Positions 24,930 through 36,954 of a stretch of DNA of 64,000 bases are shown here, piece by piece. The position numbers and the translations under genes were made by a program. Within the stretch, counting starts at the first letter, position 1. Every line of letters starts with the position of its first letter. Origin of the DNA: Acanthacorydalis orientalis (lineage: Eukaryota > Arthropoda > Insecta > Megaloptera > Corydalidae). The stretch spans positions 50,119,162 through 50,183,161 of the forward strand of contig CM068315.1 of the NCBI GenBank assembly GCA_034766995.1, read 5' to 3'. The notes under the pieces are model-generated. The model was given only the letters and a program-made list of their open reading frames with translations. It was not told the DNA's origin and did no database searches.

Positions 24930-25267
24930 GTTTAATACTTTTAAAATACTTTAAGTGGTTGCTGTTGACTTTATCAAACAGTCAAACTTTTTATTATATA
25001 CTTATCGCATAATTCAATTATATGCTATTATTTTATGATTGTATGGATTCGTAATACATTGTAAAAATCGGATATTTTATTGTTATTGTCATGGACGGAT
25101 ATAAATAAAACAAATCGTATTTAAATCAATTATGTTCTTTCACATTGAAAATGTTACTTTCTATATTTATAATTTCCTAATTAATTATTTTTACTAGTAT
25201 TCACGTAAGAGACTTATAAAAAAAACAATACTTATGTAATCACTAGTATATTATATTTTTGAAAATA

Positions 25268-25409
25268 TTCAATAAATATAAAATACTCACGGTACTTTAT
25301 TAAAAGAGCATATCTATACATGTATATTTCTACGAATAACATAAAACAATGTTATTCGTAGAAATATACTTATAAAACATTTTAAAGTACTTTCTTATAT
25401 TTATTCAAA
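25268..25409. repeat. imperfect ~140-bp inverted repeat with perfect 21-bp inner stem
   Basis: The inner arms 25322-25342 and 25349-25369 are exact reverse complements (core ATTTCTACGAATAACAT) around a 6-nt loop AAAACA. Outside them the arms continue with gaps: GTACTTTA at 25292-25299 pairs with TAAAGTAC at 25383-25390, and TTCAATAAATATAA at 25268-25281 pairs imperfectly with TTATATTTATTCAA at 25395-25408. It is non-repetitive at the stem, unlike the AT arrays. It could be a hairpin RNA, a small palindromic transposon or a recent inverted duplication. Confidence 0.85.
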
Positions 25410-25457
25410 CAATTTCCTTAGTTATGTATCAAATATTTACAAGTGTTTGTATTAATA

Positions 25458-25459
<2 letters not shown>

Positions 25460-25506
<47 letters not shown>
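25460..25506. repeat. (AT)n microsatellite
   Basis: Pure AT run of about 47 bp. Confidence 0.95.
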
Positions 25507-25509
<3 letters not shown>

Positions 25510-26994
25510 AATAAACAAAATACTTTTTGAACTTTTACTTTTACAGAATGCATATTTCAATGTAATTTATACGTACTGAATCTTTCCATATTCTCAGATA
25601 CAATTTTCATTTAATTAACTTTTCTTATCTATACACTAATCGCTTATTTTATTAGAATCATGTATATTGCTAAAACGATTTCCCTCTTAGTATTCTCCCT
25701 TATAGAATGTATTAAGAAATATTTATCGTTTACGTAATTTAAAATGTAATTATTTTAAAAGAAAGGAGATTTTATTTCTTAAGAAACTAAAAATGTTTTC
25801 ACTGAACATTACAAAAATAGTGGTTCTTAGTATTCTTTCATTGAAATATTAAACTGTATTACAGTGTATTTAAATCATTTTATTTTTCAAAAATATCAAT
25901 GAAATAAATATTATTTATAAATAATACACTCTTTAAAACACATTTTGATATTCACATTTATGTTGTTATATTCTTCTTTTCAGTCAATAATTAACGACAA
26001 TCTAAGATTTGAGAAAGATACCAGCAAGAATATAATTATTGGATCTTAATTTTAGCATATCTATCTATTTTGTATTCTTAAATACGATGACATATAATGT
26101 TTTATTTAAGAAATATTGTATCAACTGTGTAATAAAGGTTATATTTTATTAAAAAGTAAAGTAATTAATATGTCCTAAGGTGTTTCCTACAATATATATT
26201 ATACAAAAATATATACTTTATAAAAAGTGAACTAAAAGTATATTTTTATTTTTTTCTAGTTGTTATTTGTGAACGATTTTTTTTCATCACACAAAAACAA
26301 TTGAACATTTTTTCTAATAAAAAATGTTTAATAAATCATTATTAACTGTTTTGGATTTTTACTTATTTTCAATTCGATGGCTGTGTTATTATAATTTCAG
26401 CGACGAGATAGAGAAAAGTATTTTATAATTTAGATCTTTTTCAATCAAAAAATATTTATCTGAAACTTGCTGCTTTAAGAATTATAGCACTGCCATTGAA
26501 ACATATAAAAGCAAATGATCTATAATAACCTCATGAAAATTTGTGATCAAAAACAAATATTGTTGATTTTCGAGGTGAAGGAAGAATTTATATCTGAAAG
26601 TAAATCCCGACACAAGACTATATTGTGTAACAGACTTTTTTTGAGAGTAAATGAGATTTATTCAAGTAAACTGAAGAGATATCATTTTAATTAAACATTA
26701 ATTAGTATATAAATGACATATAAAATTATATTATAAATGCCGTTATTTATTAATAGAAATGTAAATAACAAATGAATTGTTAATAAATTATTAATGATTA
26801 CTTAAGAAACATATTTTTCAGAATTTTTCCATCAAACTTTTAAGTTAAACAATATATTACATCCTGAAGTATATAAATGATTTGAAATGAAATTTTAAAA
26901 ATTTCTGAAACTGGCAGAACAATTTAAACAAAAAATGACCATAAGATCTCAGATGTTAATAATTTTAATAGCACTTCATAAAATAAAATTTGTA

Positions 26995-26998
<4 letters not shown>

Positions 26999-27032
<34 letters not shown>
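26999..27032. repeat. (AT)n microsatellite
   Basis: Pure AT run of about 34 bp. Confidence 0.95.
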
Positions 27033-27035
<3 letters not shown>

Positions 27036-27289
27036 ATGCAATTAATTTTTTTTCTTAAAAAATAATATTTATTCACTATCAATCATACAAAAGAAAACAA
27101 TATTGTTATGTTGAATGTTACTTTTATAATAATTCGATAAATTATTCAAGAACTCGACCTTTGTAAGTATAATATAAGAAATCAATATTTATAAAAGGTG
27201 TATTATGATTGAACAAAATTTAAATATAAAGCCTTATTATAAATTCCAATGCATCCATCAACAATGAAAGTTGTTTCACACAATAGCAT

Positions 27290-27660
27290 CAAACTGGATT
27301 CACCCTATCACTATCTATTGTACTGTCCGGTAGAAAGATATGAGATAAAATGAGTAATAAGAGTATTATGATCCGTTCTTTTTTTGTGCAAAAACGTCGT
27401 AGAGTCTGGCTGTTGTGAGAGCTATGTAGTAGCGGTTACAGTGGAGGGTAAGGGTTTTCTTACGTAGTTCGAAGCTGGGATAAAACTCAAGACTTTCCGC
27501 TCGTGACGGAGGAAAAAACGCGCAACGACTCAAGCAAGCTGATAAGGGATGAGTCGTTGTGTAAAGAGGTAGAAAAGTCATAAACATCCCCGCGGCAGTG
27601 GTACGAGACGAAAGCGAGTTTAAACAGGACTACGCACTTGTTGGGATCGCATACTTAATA
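27290..27660. other. GC-richer island
   Basis: About 370 bp of unique, CpG-rich sequence (TCCCCGCGGCAGTGG near 27588, AAAACGCGCAACGACTC near 27513). A 73-codon minus-strand frame (27587 to 27366) has no recognisable motif. Candidate regulatory DNA or an unrecognised exon. Confidence 0.4.
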
Positions 27661-29242
27661 TTTTATTATTCTCGGTCGTTGACTTTTTATGTTGTTTTTC
27701 TTTTCTTAACACAGTAGAAACATTTTTGCGGACTCGTTATGAATGCTTTATTCAGATATTTCTGTGATATATTATTTAAGTGTACCCGTTTAAATTGTTC
27801 GTAATAAAATTCGCTGCCTTTACTGAAAGGGCTTAATTTTTAAATAAACGTAACTACAAGAAAAGAATTATATACGAAATAAAATCTGAACGTTTTACAC
27901 TAAATATTATTTATTTTGAAAATATTTTAAGATATGACGCATATACTAAATCTAAGTCCATTTGAAATTTTATTTATAAATAAATTATAAAAAAGACAAA
28001 TTTATACCAAATGTTTATTTCCACATGAAACGAAATTAGAAATATTTTATTTTAAAAATATTCATTAAATTAAAATATCTAAATGGCTTATGAAGAAATC
28101 TAAATGGTTATTTATATGTAAGATAACATTTACAAATTTTAAACAGCAGTATTATTATAATTTTTTCTCTAGTTGAAGTATAAAAATATTAAAATCATTT
28201 ATCAATAAAGATTTTTTTAATTAATAGATTAATCTCTTGAATTATATTACGGAAAACACTTCAATTAAATACTTTTTATAACATGTAAATGGTTTTGGCA
28301 GACTTTTTTCTTAGTGTTTAGTAATATTGTAACATTAAAGACTTTTTTGTCTAAAATAATTTTACAAATTAAAGAAATTTTTAATAATGAGTAAAATTAC
28401 TTTAATAATTTTGTACATTTTGTTTAAAAAAGCTATGAGTTTATATCATTAAAAAGACAAATCCTTTAAAAAAAGGTTCATTTCAATGAATGTCACAAAA
28501 ATATTTTTCTTCAATATACAGTGTATCATTTACTAACCGAAATATTTTTTACAAATTATTATTTTGACAATATTATTTTAATAAAAAACTCTTCAATTTA
28601 TATACTAATTAAAGTATTTTTAAAATATATTTTTTGTTTTTCTCTAAAAGTGGTAAAAATAAAGAACTACATTTAAACTTTTTTCATATAAAATGTCAAT
28701 ATAATGTAGATTTAAAAAAATTTCTTTATTAAATATTTTTAATCGAAAATTCGTATTTGTATTAGTGTTAGATTAAATCATGTCCTTAAAGAAATTATTA
28801 ATTTTTTTAGATGACAAACTAATCCAAAATCTATATATGTAAGCACTTAGAAACAATAATAAAAAAATAAATTAAATATATAATGTGGAATTTTTCACTG
28901 TTAATTAACGATAAATATATGTATTAATTTGATATTTGATATAAATAATTTATTTGAAACACTGGAACAAATTACCCTAACAATCAATGTTTTATAATTC
29001 AAATATTTTCTTATGAAAATAATTATTTTATCATTTTTCCTTGCTTTAAAAGATAATAAATTTAAGTAACAATAATTTTAAAAATATAAATTACGAATTG
29101 TCTAACTAGAAAATTGTTATCATATGTTAATACTTTGACTAAAAATATTTTAACACTTTATTACCGAATTCAATTTAAGTTTGTAAAATTTTCAAATGTA
29201 TAATTAACTAAATCTATTATAGAAGAAATAAAAATATATTTT

Positions 29243-29306
<64 letters not shown>

Positions 29307-29574
29307 GGGATAAATTATATTAACTGTATAAAGGTTTCACTATAATTTAGAACACGAAAGACAAATAAAGAGCTAGAAAATTTAGATACGTATTAAAACT
29401 TTAAATATTCTCTAGTTAGTGAATTTTTAGTTATTGTCATAAAATGGTTGAATAATTTATACACCATTTCATTGTTTGAAAACGAAAATTCATTCCACAC
29501 GACTAAATAAAATGAATGCAAACATTTCAAAAGATTACTTCAAGTAACCAACAAACAAAAGTTTCTAGAATAGT
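27661..29574. other. AT-rich intergenic DNA
   Basis: About 1.9 kb of extremely AT-rich unique sequence with one array (29250-29303). No gene seen. Confidence 0.55.
29250..29303. repeat. (AT)n microsatellite
   Basis: Pure AT run of about 54 bp. Confidence 0.95.
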
Positions 29575-29825
29575 ATCACGTTTCAGATAATAGCCCGAAA
29601 GAACAAGTCAAGTCAAGGATTCACGATGAGTAAAACGGAACTTCCTGTAAGTGACACTGACGATGCTGATAAGCGCGTCTCGGCTCGCAATATTGGCGCA
29701 GCATCTCGCGCGCAAAGCATTCGCTATTGTGTGCAGAGGAAGGACCTTCATAGCCATGCAGTCAATCAGTATATTCTTGAAGCGATGCTATTCGATGACA
29801 GTGTAGATAATATTATATATTTTCA
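29575..29825 (+). other. GC-richer island with a possible short open frame
   Basis: The highest G+C seen in the window lies at 29660-29770 (ATCTCGCGCGCAAAGC). A 71-codon frame runs from an ATG at 29626 to 29841 (MSKTELPVSDTDDADKR at the start). A strong splice-donor-like GTAAGT lies at 29647-29652, seven codons after the ATG. So this might be a first coding exon ending there, a single-exon small gene, or regulatory DNA with a chance frame. No homologue comes to mind. Confidence 0.3.
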
Positions 29826-29950
29826 AACGCAATCCATATAATTTAAGTCTGCGTACACTACACAGAAAATGTTAATATTTACTGGTTTGTGAGAAAATAT
29901 TTTTATGCACAAAGATGTGTGTTCTTTTCTGTCCACTCATATATCCGTCA

Positions 29951-29953
<3 letters not shown>

Positions 29954-30004
<51 letters not shown>
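29954..30004. repeat. (AT)n microsatellite interrupting mariner sequence
   Basis: AT run of about 51 bp, with TATACATATAAATATA to its right, at the point where the mariner reading frame stops being recognisable. Confidence 0.95.
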
Positions 30005-30011
<7 letters not shown>

Positions 30012-30491
30012 ATATAACAACTGTTGAATGATCAACATTGAGTTCTGCTGCCACCTCTCAAGTGGATCTGCTTCCGTGGATGGTTCTTAAATCATTGTTG
30101 TCTATAACTGAAGGACGTCGACGACCCTCCTCATCATAAAGGCTTTCGTTTCTATCACAAATTTTTTGTAATCAGTGTTGAGCTGTTCGTTGACTAATTG
30201 ACTCTTCGCCAAAAACAAATTTGATATTTCGAGCAGTTTCTGTTGCTTCACCTCCCAATTTAAACTCATACAACAAAATTACGCGAATATGTTTCTTTTC
30301 CATGACTAATTTAAGAAGTTATTTCCAACAATACTAAACAATGAAAACAATAGACAAGCTGAAAACAGTAGTGCTAATTTCATTGTTCACAATGATGTAT
30401 CACATGACTATAACAAAAGATATCGGTAACTAGACAAATCGACCACAACCTTAAAATAATAAAACCCACAATTATTACTGCACCAACCTAA
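30005..30491 (-). mobile_element. cecropia-type mariner, 5' part, broken at an (AT)n array
   Basis: The terminus is at 30491 on the minus strand, TTAGGTTGGTGCAGTAATAA, flanked by TA. It is the copy closest to the Hsmar1 terminus as I know it. A ~190-bp leader precedes the transposase start at 30303. At the other side the element stops at the AT array 29954-30004 and nothing of the catalytic domain or the second terminus is seen. Confidence 0.88.
30017..30303 (-). pseudogene. mariner transposase N-terminal domain (pseudogene)
   Basis: Reading from the ATG at 30303: MEKKHIRVILLYEFKLGGEA, then TARNIKFVFG, QRTAQH, a stop where Trp is expected, KICDRNESLYDEEGRRRPS, VIDNNDLRTI, a second stop, then EVAAELNVDHSTVV. 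This covers both helix-turn-helix motifs of a cecropia/Hsmar1-type transposase in one frame with only two stops. After HSTVV the family continues with RHL; here AT repeat sequence takes over. It is the most complete DNA-binding region of this family in the window. Confidence 0.87.
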
Positions 30492-32130
30492 TATAAAGAA
30501 CAAGAGATAAGAAGAGTTAAACAAGTGTCAAGTAATTACCTTAATTATTTTCATTTAATCACATCATAATTTTATTACATTTCCTTAAATAAAATTAACT
30601 AATAAGCCCATTTTTTTTATTTCTTCAATTAATTGTTATACATTTTTGTGGTTTTATATTGAATAAAGTAATAACATTTAATTTACATTTATTTTTCAAT
30701 TTAAATCTAAATTTTATTATTTTTTTCTTTGCATATATAAATAATTCTATATCATTTGCTGTTGTTTTTTAATTTTAGTAGTAATTAAAATAAGAACAAA
30801 CATTATCTTAATATAAATTTAATATGCAACTTCTATGAAACAACCTTGATATTTAAACATTGATTATATACTCTAATAAAACATAAAATGATATTATCTT
30901 TTCTGAATGAAATTTGTTACCTGATATATCTGATATAATAGTCCTGTAATGGATTAAATGTCGAATACAAGTAATTTTCATTAAAAAAATACTATATGTA
31001 CATTGTAGTTAGAATAATATTAGATCAATACAACTGTTTTGTTAGTAAAAATTTACATTCGTTTCACGTTTAGCAATTAACGTAATTTTAAAGTTCGTTT
31101 AACGTTTCTTAACTCTACAATCTACATTACAACTTGAAGTTGTTAACGTAACGCGCATGTTTTAACACTTCTATGTAAAAGTATCATTAATATAGTAGGT
31201 TAATTCACGAACGTTTATCTAAAGGCACATTTAATATGCGATGATAAATGTTATGAGTATTTTGGGGTTCATAATTTACAATTTAAATAGCTTGAAAATT
31301 ACTATATATGACTTACCACGTAAATAAAATCATATTTTTTCTCAGGTTTTTTCGCTTGTATGAAACTAACAATTTCTTTTATTTATATAAAATTTCAATA
31401 AGATAAAATTTACATAAGTAAAAGTTATTAACATATTATTTACACAACAATAGAAATAGCATAATAGACATTTTCTAATGTACTTTAAAGATCTTCACTA
31501 CATATAAAGCATGTATGTTTTTCTATATTTGCAGATATAAATGCATTTTAAATTTAATAGAATGGTTACCGAATTCATAGTAAACAATCATTTCATTAAT
31601 GTGAATTCTATATATTTTTTCGTTCATTACCTTTCTTTACTGGCTTCTAAATATTTTATTCGTAAAGTTAAAATGATATTTTAAATTTAATTGTATTTTT
31701 CTTATTCTCTTGAAATGTAATTTTTATTCAGTTTATTTTTATTTTCATGTCAGTTCTTTAAAGCTACTTAAATAGAAATGTTTTATGTATGAGAAGCACT
31801 ATCTTCACTTTCAGCTTTGATTTGATTCTCCATACAATTCATTCTCAGTATAAAGTACATTTTTTTTGATTTTGAAAGAGTACCATTTTTATAGTACAAG
31901 TTCATCAAGTTACTCTTAACCTATACTATTTAAGCTCGCCAGACATAAATACCTTTATTTTTATTACAAGTACATCAAAAGAATATATTTCACAGAATAG
32001 GAATTGAAAGATGATATAAATCGTAATCTTTGACAGAACTGTTGTAATAAAACTGCTAGAGTTACTCTGGCTTTTTAGTATTTGCATTTTCAATGTGCCA
32101 GACTATGTTCACATAGATTTTTTAGACAGA
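30492..32130. other. AT-rich intergenic DNA
   Basis: About 1.6 kb of unique AT-rich sequence without microsatellites. No gene seen. Confidence 0.55.
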
Positions 32131-32163
32131 TATACATATACATATATATATATACATACATAC

Positions 32164-32210
<47 letters not shown>
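32131..32210. repeat. compound (AT)n array
   Basis: AT repeats with ATAC and TACG interruptions at the left and about 43 pure bp at the right. Confidence 0.93.
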
Positions 32211-32211
<1 letters not shown>

Positions 32212-32455
32212 TAAAAAATATAAAAAAATGAATTACATATGATTTAATGTTATTTTAATGAAGTTTATATTCCTTATAAAAATTCATTAGTTAATTTCGT
32301 ATAAAAAAGTGTACGAAAAATATATGAAAAACAACTGATGGTTTAGAAAAACTTCATTATCATATTTTATTATGTGGGATATAACACAGTGAGATGTTGT
32401 TTAAATATAAAAATATATATAAAATATATCTTGTACAAGTAAAAAAATCTATATA

Positions 32456-33045
32456 TTAGGTTGGTAGAAAATAATTGGGGTTTATGACATTAAAATACAT
32501 AAACATTTTTCTCTTTTTTGATTTTCGTAGCTGTTTTAAGTTGTTCAGAACTGTTAAATAACTAACTCCTAACTTTTATGTAATCTCTCAAATTATTGTG
32601 CGCGGTTCTGATTCAACTAACACCTTCAGTTGGTCGTTATGAACTGAAGAATGACGCCTGCGAACTTCTTTATCTTCAAGGCTCTCATCGCCAGCACGAA
32701 ATTTTTGAAAGCAGCATTGCACCATACGATTCTTAACACTAAAAGACCATACGAAACCGATACCAAAAGAATCATATAGTTTACAAGCAGTTTCTGCTTC
32801 TTTATCACCCGTTTTGAAAACGTACAATAATTGCGCTTATTTGCTTCTTTTCTATCTTTAATTCAATTACTCAATTTGAAGCAAAAGTGATAATAAAACC
32901 AAAATCGATATTACCAAAATACAAACCGAAAAATGCACTTTAAAATGATATGAACATGAACACGACGAAATGACACTTTCAATAAATAAAAAGTAGGCTT
33001 AGAATTCAGAAAACAAAAACTGCAATTAGTTTCCTACCAAGCTAA
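32456..33045 (-). mobile_element. internally deleted cecropia-type mariner
   Basis: A 590-bp element with TA on both sides. The minus-strand 5' end is TTAGCTTGGTAGGAAACTAA at 33045. The plus-strand left end is TTAGGTTGGTAGAAAATAAT at 32456. The transposase start is changed to ATA near 32870. The remaining frame retains EKKQISAI, then a damaged stretch, CCFQKFRAGDESLED, SVHNDQLKVLVESEPRT, then jumps to the 3' terminal segment (CATAAAAGTTAG, AACAGTTCTGAAC, AAAACAGCTA). The jump and 3' segment match 6137-6846 closely, showing a common deleted ancestor. Confidence 0.88.
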
Positions 33046-33739
33046 TAATGAATAAAATAATTTTCATCATTTTTGCCAAAAAAAACAAAATACTACACAA
33101 AAATACCCAGTCACCTGATAAATAATTCTATAAAGTAAATAAAATTATTTGTTTCACGAAAATAAATGTATATTATTACCAATTTTGTACAAATTATTAT
33201 ATCAATAAAAAATTTAGTGAAAATAATATTAAATACATTTAAATTAATACAATATATAGTCATTAACCTAGTTTTTGTTCAACATTGAATATTTAAGGCT
33301 CGAATTCGTCTTTAAAACTTAAACAAACGAATTCGTTATATTTTTCGTTTTTATACAAGAAATTAATTTTCCAAGAAACACATTAGATATTTGAGTTATT
33401 TTATATATACAATCAATATTGAATTCAGACATATAACAACCTTAAGAATAATAACTTTTCTAAGAATATTATTGCGTAGATGACAATAATATAATATTAT
33501 TTTTATACAAATATACATTAAACTCTATCCAAATGTAAGCCCTAACACGAAAATCAATACTTTTGATAAAACAGAGAATGATCATAAGTGAGATTACAAG
33601 TGTACATATATACATTCTAAATCTCATATGAAAACGTAGCAAGGAAAATATTTCTCGACTGACATTATATCCAATTTGATCAAAAGATAATTTTCATGAT
33701 TCCACAGTGACTTATTTACACGAAACGTCTGATATAAAA
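33046..33739. other. AT-rich intergenic DNA
   Basis: Nothing recognisable. A short inverted pair of CGAATTCGT lies near 33304 and 33330. Confidence 0.5.
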
Positions 33740-33960
33740 TCATTCTTGTTCTCACAAGATCTGGTTTTATCCACGCGAAAACTCATATCGTGCAGACTAC
33801 GCGGCAAAAATTGGATCTTGTATAGATATTAACGTTGTCGTAATAGAAAGACGGCGATGCCAGATGATCTATGCTATCAGTGTTGTGATACCGTACAAGC
33901 TGATTTAATCATGAATAGAATATATGAAAGAGAGACGGAAAGGAGGTGAACGAATTCTTC
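33740..33960. other. GC-richer island (small)
   Basis: Unique sequence with CpGs (AGACTACGCGGCAAAAAT near 33795, AGACGGCGATGCCAG near 33849). It ends with homeobox-site-like TTTAATCATGAAT near 33905. No open frame of note. Confidence 0.35.
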
Positions 33961-33974
33961 TCTCATACAATCTT

Positions 33975-33978
<4 letters not shown>

Positions 33979-34030
<52 letters not shown>

Positions 34031-34048
34031 CATATACACACACACACA
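33979..34048. repeat. (AT)n(AC)n compound array
   Basis: AT repeats followed by CATACATATACACACACACACA. AC is on the 3' side, opposite to most others. Confidence 0.93.
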
Positions 34049-34429
34049 ATATGATCATATACATGTTTGTGTACATACTTTTTATATTTTTAAGAGAAAA
34101 TGTTACTCGTGACATGATATAGAAAATCTTTTTCCTTACGGTTTATGATTTCTAGACACACAAATGAAAAAGTCTATTATAAGAGTATATAATTTATTAT
34201 ACATTGTTATTTATCATATGAATAGGAACATACTTTAATACTTTTCAATAAAATAATAAAAGTATGTAGTACAAAATTATGAATACAACTCTATTGTTTT
34301 CTTGTTCATTTAACTCAAAATCTATCAATTTGTGATAATAATATATTTTTTTAAATAATTCTGTTTGTATACATTATAGTGTGTTGAATATTTTCGTATA
34401 TTAAAAGTTATTTTAATTATTCAAAAATT

Positions 34430-34454
34430 TATATATATATATATATATATATAT
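34430..34454. repeat. (AT)n microsatellite
   Basis: AT run of about 25 bp. Confidence 0.9.
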
Positions 34455-34604
34455 GTATTGATATGAAAAAATTATAATTTTAAACTTAAAATGTATCATA
34501 ATTATATTAAAATTAGTATATGATTCTTATGCTTCCTTGAAAAATATTTTTATTGAATTTCAGAAGTAAGGTCTTTATGTTACATATTAAAAAATAATTA
34601 TTGA

Positions 34605-34751
34605 TCATGCCTGCTCGTTTCTTTCACTTTTTTGCGGCAACTTCTACAATGATCGCTTCAAACATTTGTATAAAGTGAACCATTTGTGAAGTTACCAAAC
34701 AAATGTTGGCGCCATTTCGTAGAAATTTACCAAATTTATCAAACGACCCTC
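34605..34751 (-). mobile_element. second-family mariner, 5' terminal fragment
   Basis: On the minus strand the end reads GAGGGTCGTTTGATAAATTT, then GGTAAATTTC and AATGGCGCCAACATTTG, colinear with the corresponding end of the full-length element at 44286-45564 (GAGAGTCGTTTGAAAAGTAG, GGCGCCACCATTTA). It reaches about as far as the transposase start region (CTCGTTTCTTTCAC near 34614). The outermost CAC of the terminus is missing and replaced by the AT array at 34752. The rest of the element is absent. Confidence 0.78.
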
Positions 34752-34784
<33 letters not shown>

Positions 34785-34809
34785 TAAATATATAAATATA
34801 TGTATATAC

Positions 34810-34841
<32 letters not shown>

Positions 34842-34853
34842 ATGTGGATGTAT
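34752..34853. repeat. compound (AT)n array on a mariner terminus
   Basis: About 100 bp of AT repeats with ATAC, AAAT and GTAT variants. Its left edge lies exactly on the mariner terminus. Confidence 0.93.
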
Positions 34854-35504
34854 GTGTCTATGAATGTATGTAAATGTACGAAATCCAAATAAAAAAAATA
34901 TTTTTCAACTAATAAAGTCGTAATGAATGAATTAAATATGACGTTGATTTTATTATTTATTGAAGTAATCATCTTTCTCCTATCTATAAAAACCCACATT
35001 TGTCCTGCGAACAAAGTGACGAATATCTATGGTGACGAGAAACGTTTGCTTTGTCGCTCATCTGTTTTAAGTTTATTTTATTAAGTTTCGTTCTTGGGTA
35101 TTTTTTATGTTTAAGTATATTATGTTATAAAAACCAATAAACAGAATTTTTTCTACATTTATTTCTATTTTCTCTTCAATTTTGACGGATTACATACAAG
35201 TACCTGAACAGAACTTTAATATGTAGACGTGTAATAAATAAAAAGTCAAACTATACATCTTAACTCAACATATTACTTTAAGAAAATAGTTATAGATTGT
35301 TTCATAATAACGTAGATGTAAACGAATACAGAGATACATAAATATGCTAGATTATCAAAGCAAATAAATTTGCTACTCCGATATATGTACGAACAAACAA
35401 CAAAACATCGTTCTTGTTTCTTATGTAGTATTCAAATCATTCACATAAACATGCAAATTTAAATTTATAAACAAAATCTTGCAAATAACAAAGTTTATGT
35501 TTGT

Positions 35505-35520
35505 GTATATATATGTATAT

Positions 35521-35575
<55 letters not shown>

Positions 35576-35577
35576 TA
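35505..35577. repeat. (AT)n array with interruptions
   Basis: AT repeats with GTTT and GTAT interruptions over about 73 bp. Confidence 0.92.
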
Positions 35578-35704
35578 ATATGTATGCATGTAATACATTG
35601 TTATGTGATAGTTGCTTTATTTATGAATATATTATAATAGAATAAAGGGTAGAATTTAAAATTCTTGTAAATTTACATTTAGCTTTTCAACTTACATGCA
35701 CATA

Positions 35705-35710
35705 CATACA

Positions 35711-35753
<43 letters not shown>

Positions 35754-35754
35754 T
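35705..35754. repeat. (AT)n microsatellite
   Basis: CATACATACA leading into about 45 bp of AT with one C interruption. Confidence 0.93.
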
Positions 35755-36331
35755 GTAGAAAAGATTTAAAGAAATTAGTAAACACATACATAAGTATTTC
35801 AGTTCATTAACCATAAAATGAGTTTTCAGAATTAAGCACTCCGATGAATTCTTATACTGAAGATGATTATTCTTTATTAGTTTAGTAATTTATTATTATT
35901 AATAACATTTTTAATATTTTTATTAATGACAGTAATTAACCTTTTTCTCTTTAAATAGATTTTTAAATACGAAGACGTTCAGAAAATTAGAAAGCATAGA
36001 AATTAGACTTAACTTTTAAAATAATTTTAATTTTCTCAATAAACACGAAAATATATTTTATATATCAATAATTAGTATATTTAAATTATAAATACAGGAA
36101 TTTTTCATTTGTTTACTTGAAAATATCAATAAAATATTAAACAACAATTCAAGAGCTTAAAAGATGCAAAATCTTACTTTTAACACATTTTTCAAGAGAG
36201 ATAAAAATGTAGTTAATTTTTTGTAGTTAATCTTAAAACATTTCCTCTTCTCTAAAACTGAACCATACTTTCATAGAATCTACGAAATTCTAAAAGGTAA
36301 AAAGATCATTAAGAATTCATTAAATGCAATC

Positions 36332-36352
36332 ATATATATATATATATATATA
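36332..36352. repeat. short (AT)n
   Basis: AT run of about 21 bp. Confidence 0.88.
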
Positions 36353-36369
36353 CAAAAAACGTGAATAAA

Positions 36370-36790
36370 TTTATTCTCGACTCGTGACTGTTAATTGAAA
36401 TCAATACTAAACAATGTTACCAATCAAACACACAGAAACTAACACAGCTGAAGAAAACCTGACAAATGGTTAGTGACAGTTTCATGAAGCAATAACAATA
36501 AAATCATTGACGCGTAAATATAAAAGGTGAACATTAACGATCAAACACAATTGTTAAATAAGAAACAGTGAAGTATTGATAAAAAGAACATTTTTCGACG
36601 TAACAACGTCAATCACAACGGTATAATGTCAATATTTCAACGGGTAGCCGTACTGTAATTGAATTGGTTGCTGAGAAATGCAAACAACTTTAATTATTTC
36701 ATCAAGGCTTGAAGCCAAGCACCGTATTCGATAGACACGCGTACCAACGTCAAACCATTTAGTAGTGTCAAAACACATTATTGATAAATT
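36370..36790. other. mildly GC-richer stretch
   Basis: Less AT-rich than its surroundings (GACACGCGTACCAACGTC near 36736) with no open frame of note. A weak island. Confidence 0.25.
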
Positions 36791-36909
36791 AAATATGTAT
36801 AACCAGTCGTGTTGTTTTTAAACATAGCTAAGAGCTGAGAGCAAACTTACCTTCGTAGACAAATATACAAATTACATTCATATTTGTATAATGTACATAC
36901 ACACAGACT

Positions 36910-36912
<3 letters not shown>

Positions 36913-36953
<41 letters not shown>
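36913..36953. repeat. (AT)n microsatellite
   Basis: Pure AT run of about 41 bp. Confidence 0.95.

Positions 36954-36954
<1 letters not shown>

Larger units (their letters stand above)
24169..25267. other. AT-rich intergenic DNA
   Basis: Unique AT-rich sequence with arrays at 24539 and 24905. No gene seen. Confidence 0.5.
25410..27289. other. AT-rich intergenic DNA
   Basis: Unique AT-rich sequence with arrays at 25460 and 26999. No gene seen. Confidence 0.55.
34854..36369. other. AT-rich intergenic DNA with AT arrays
   Basis: Unique AT-rich DNA plus arrays at 35505, 35705 and 36332. No gene seen. Confidence 0.5.
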
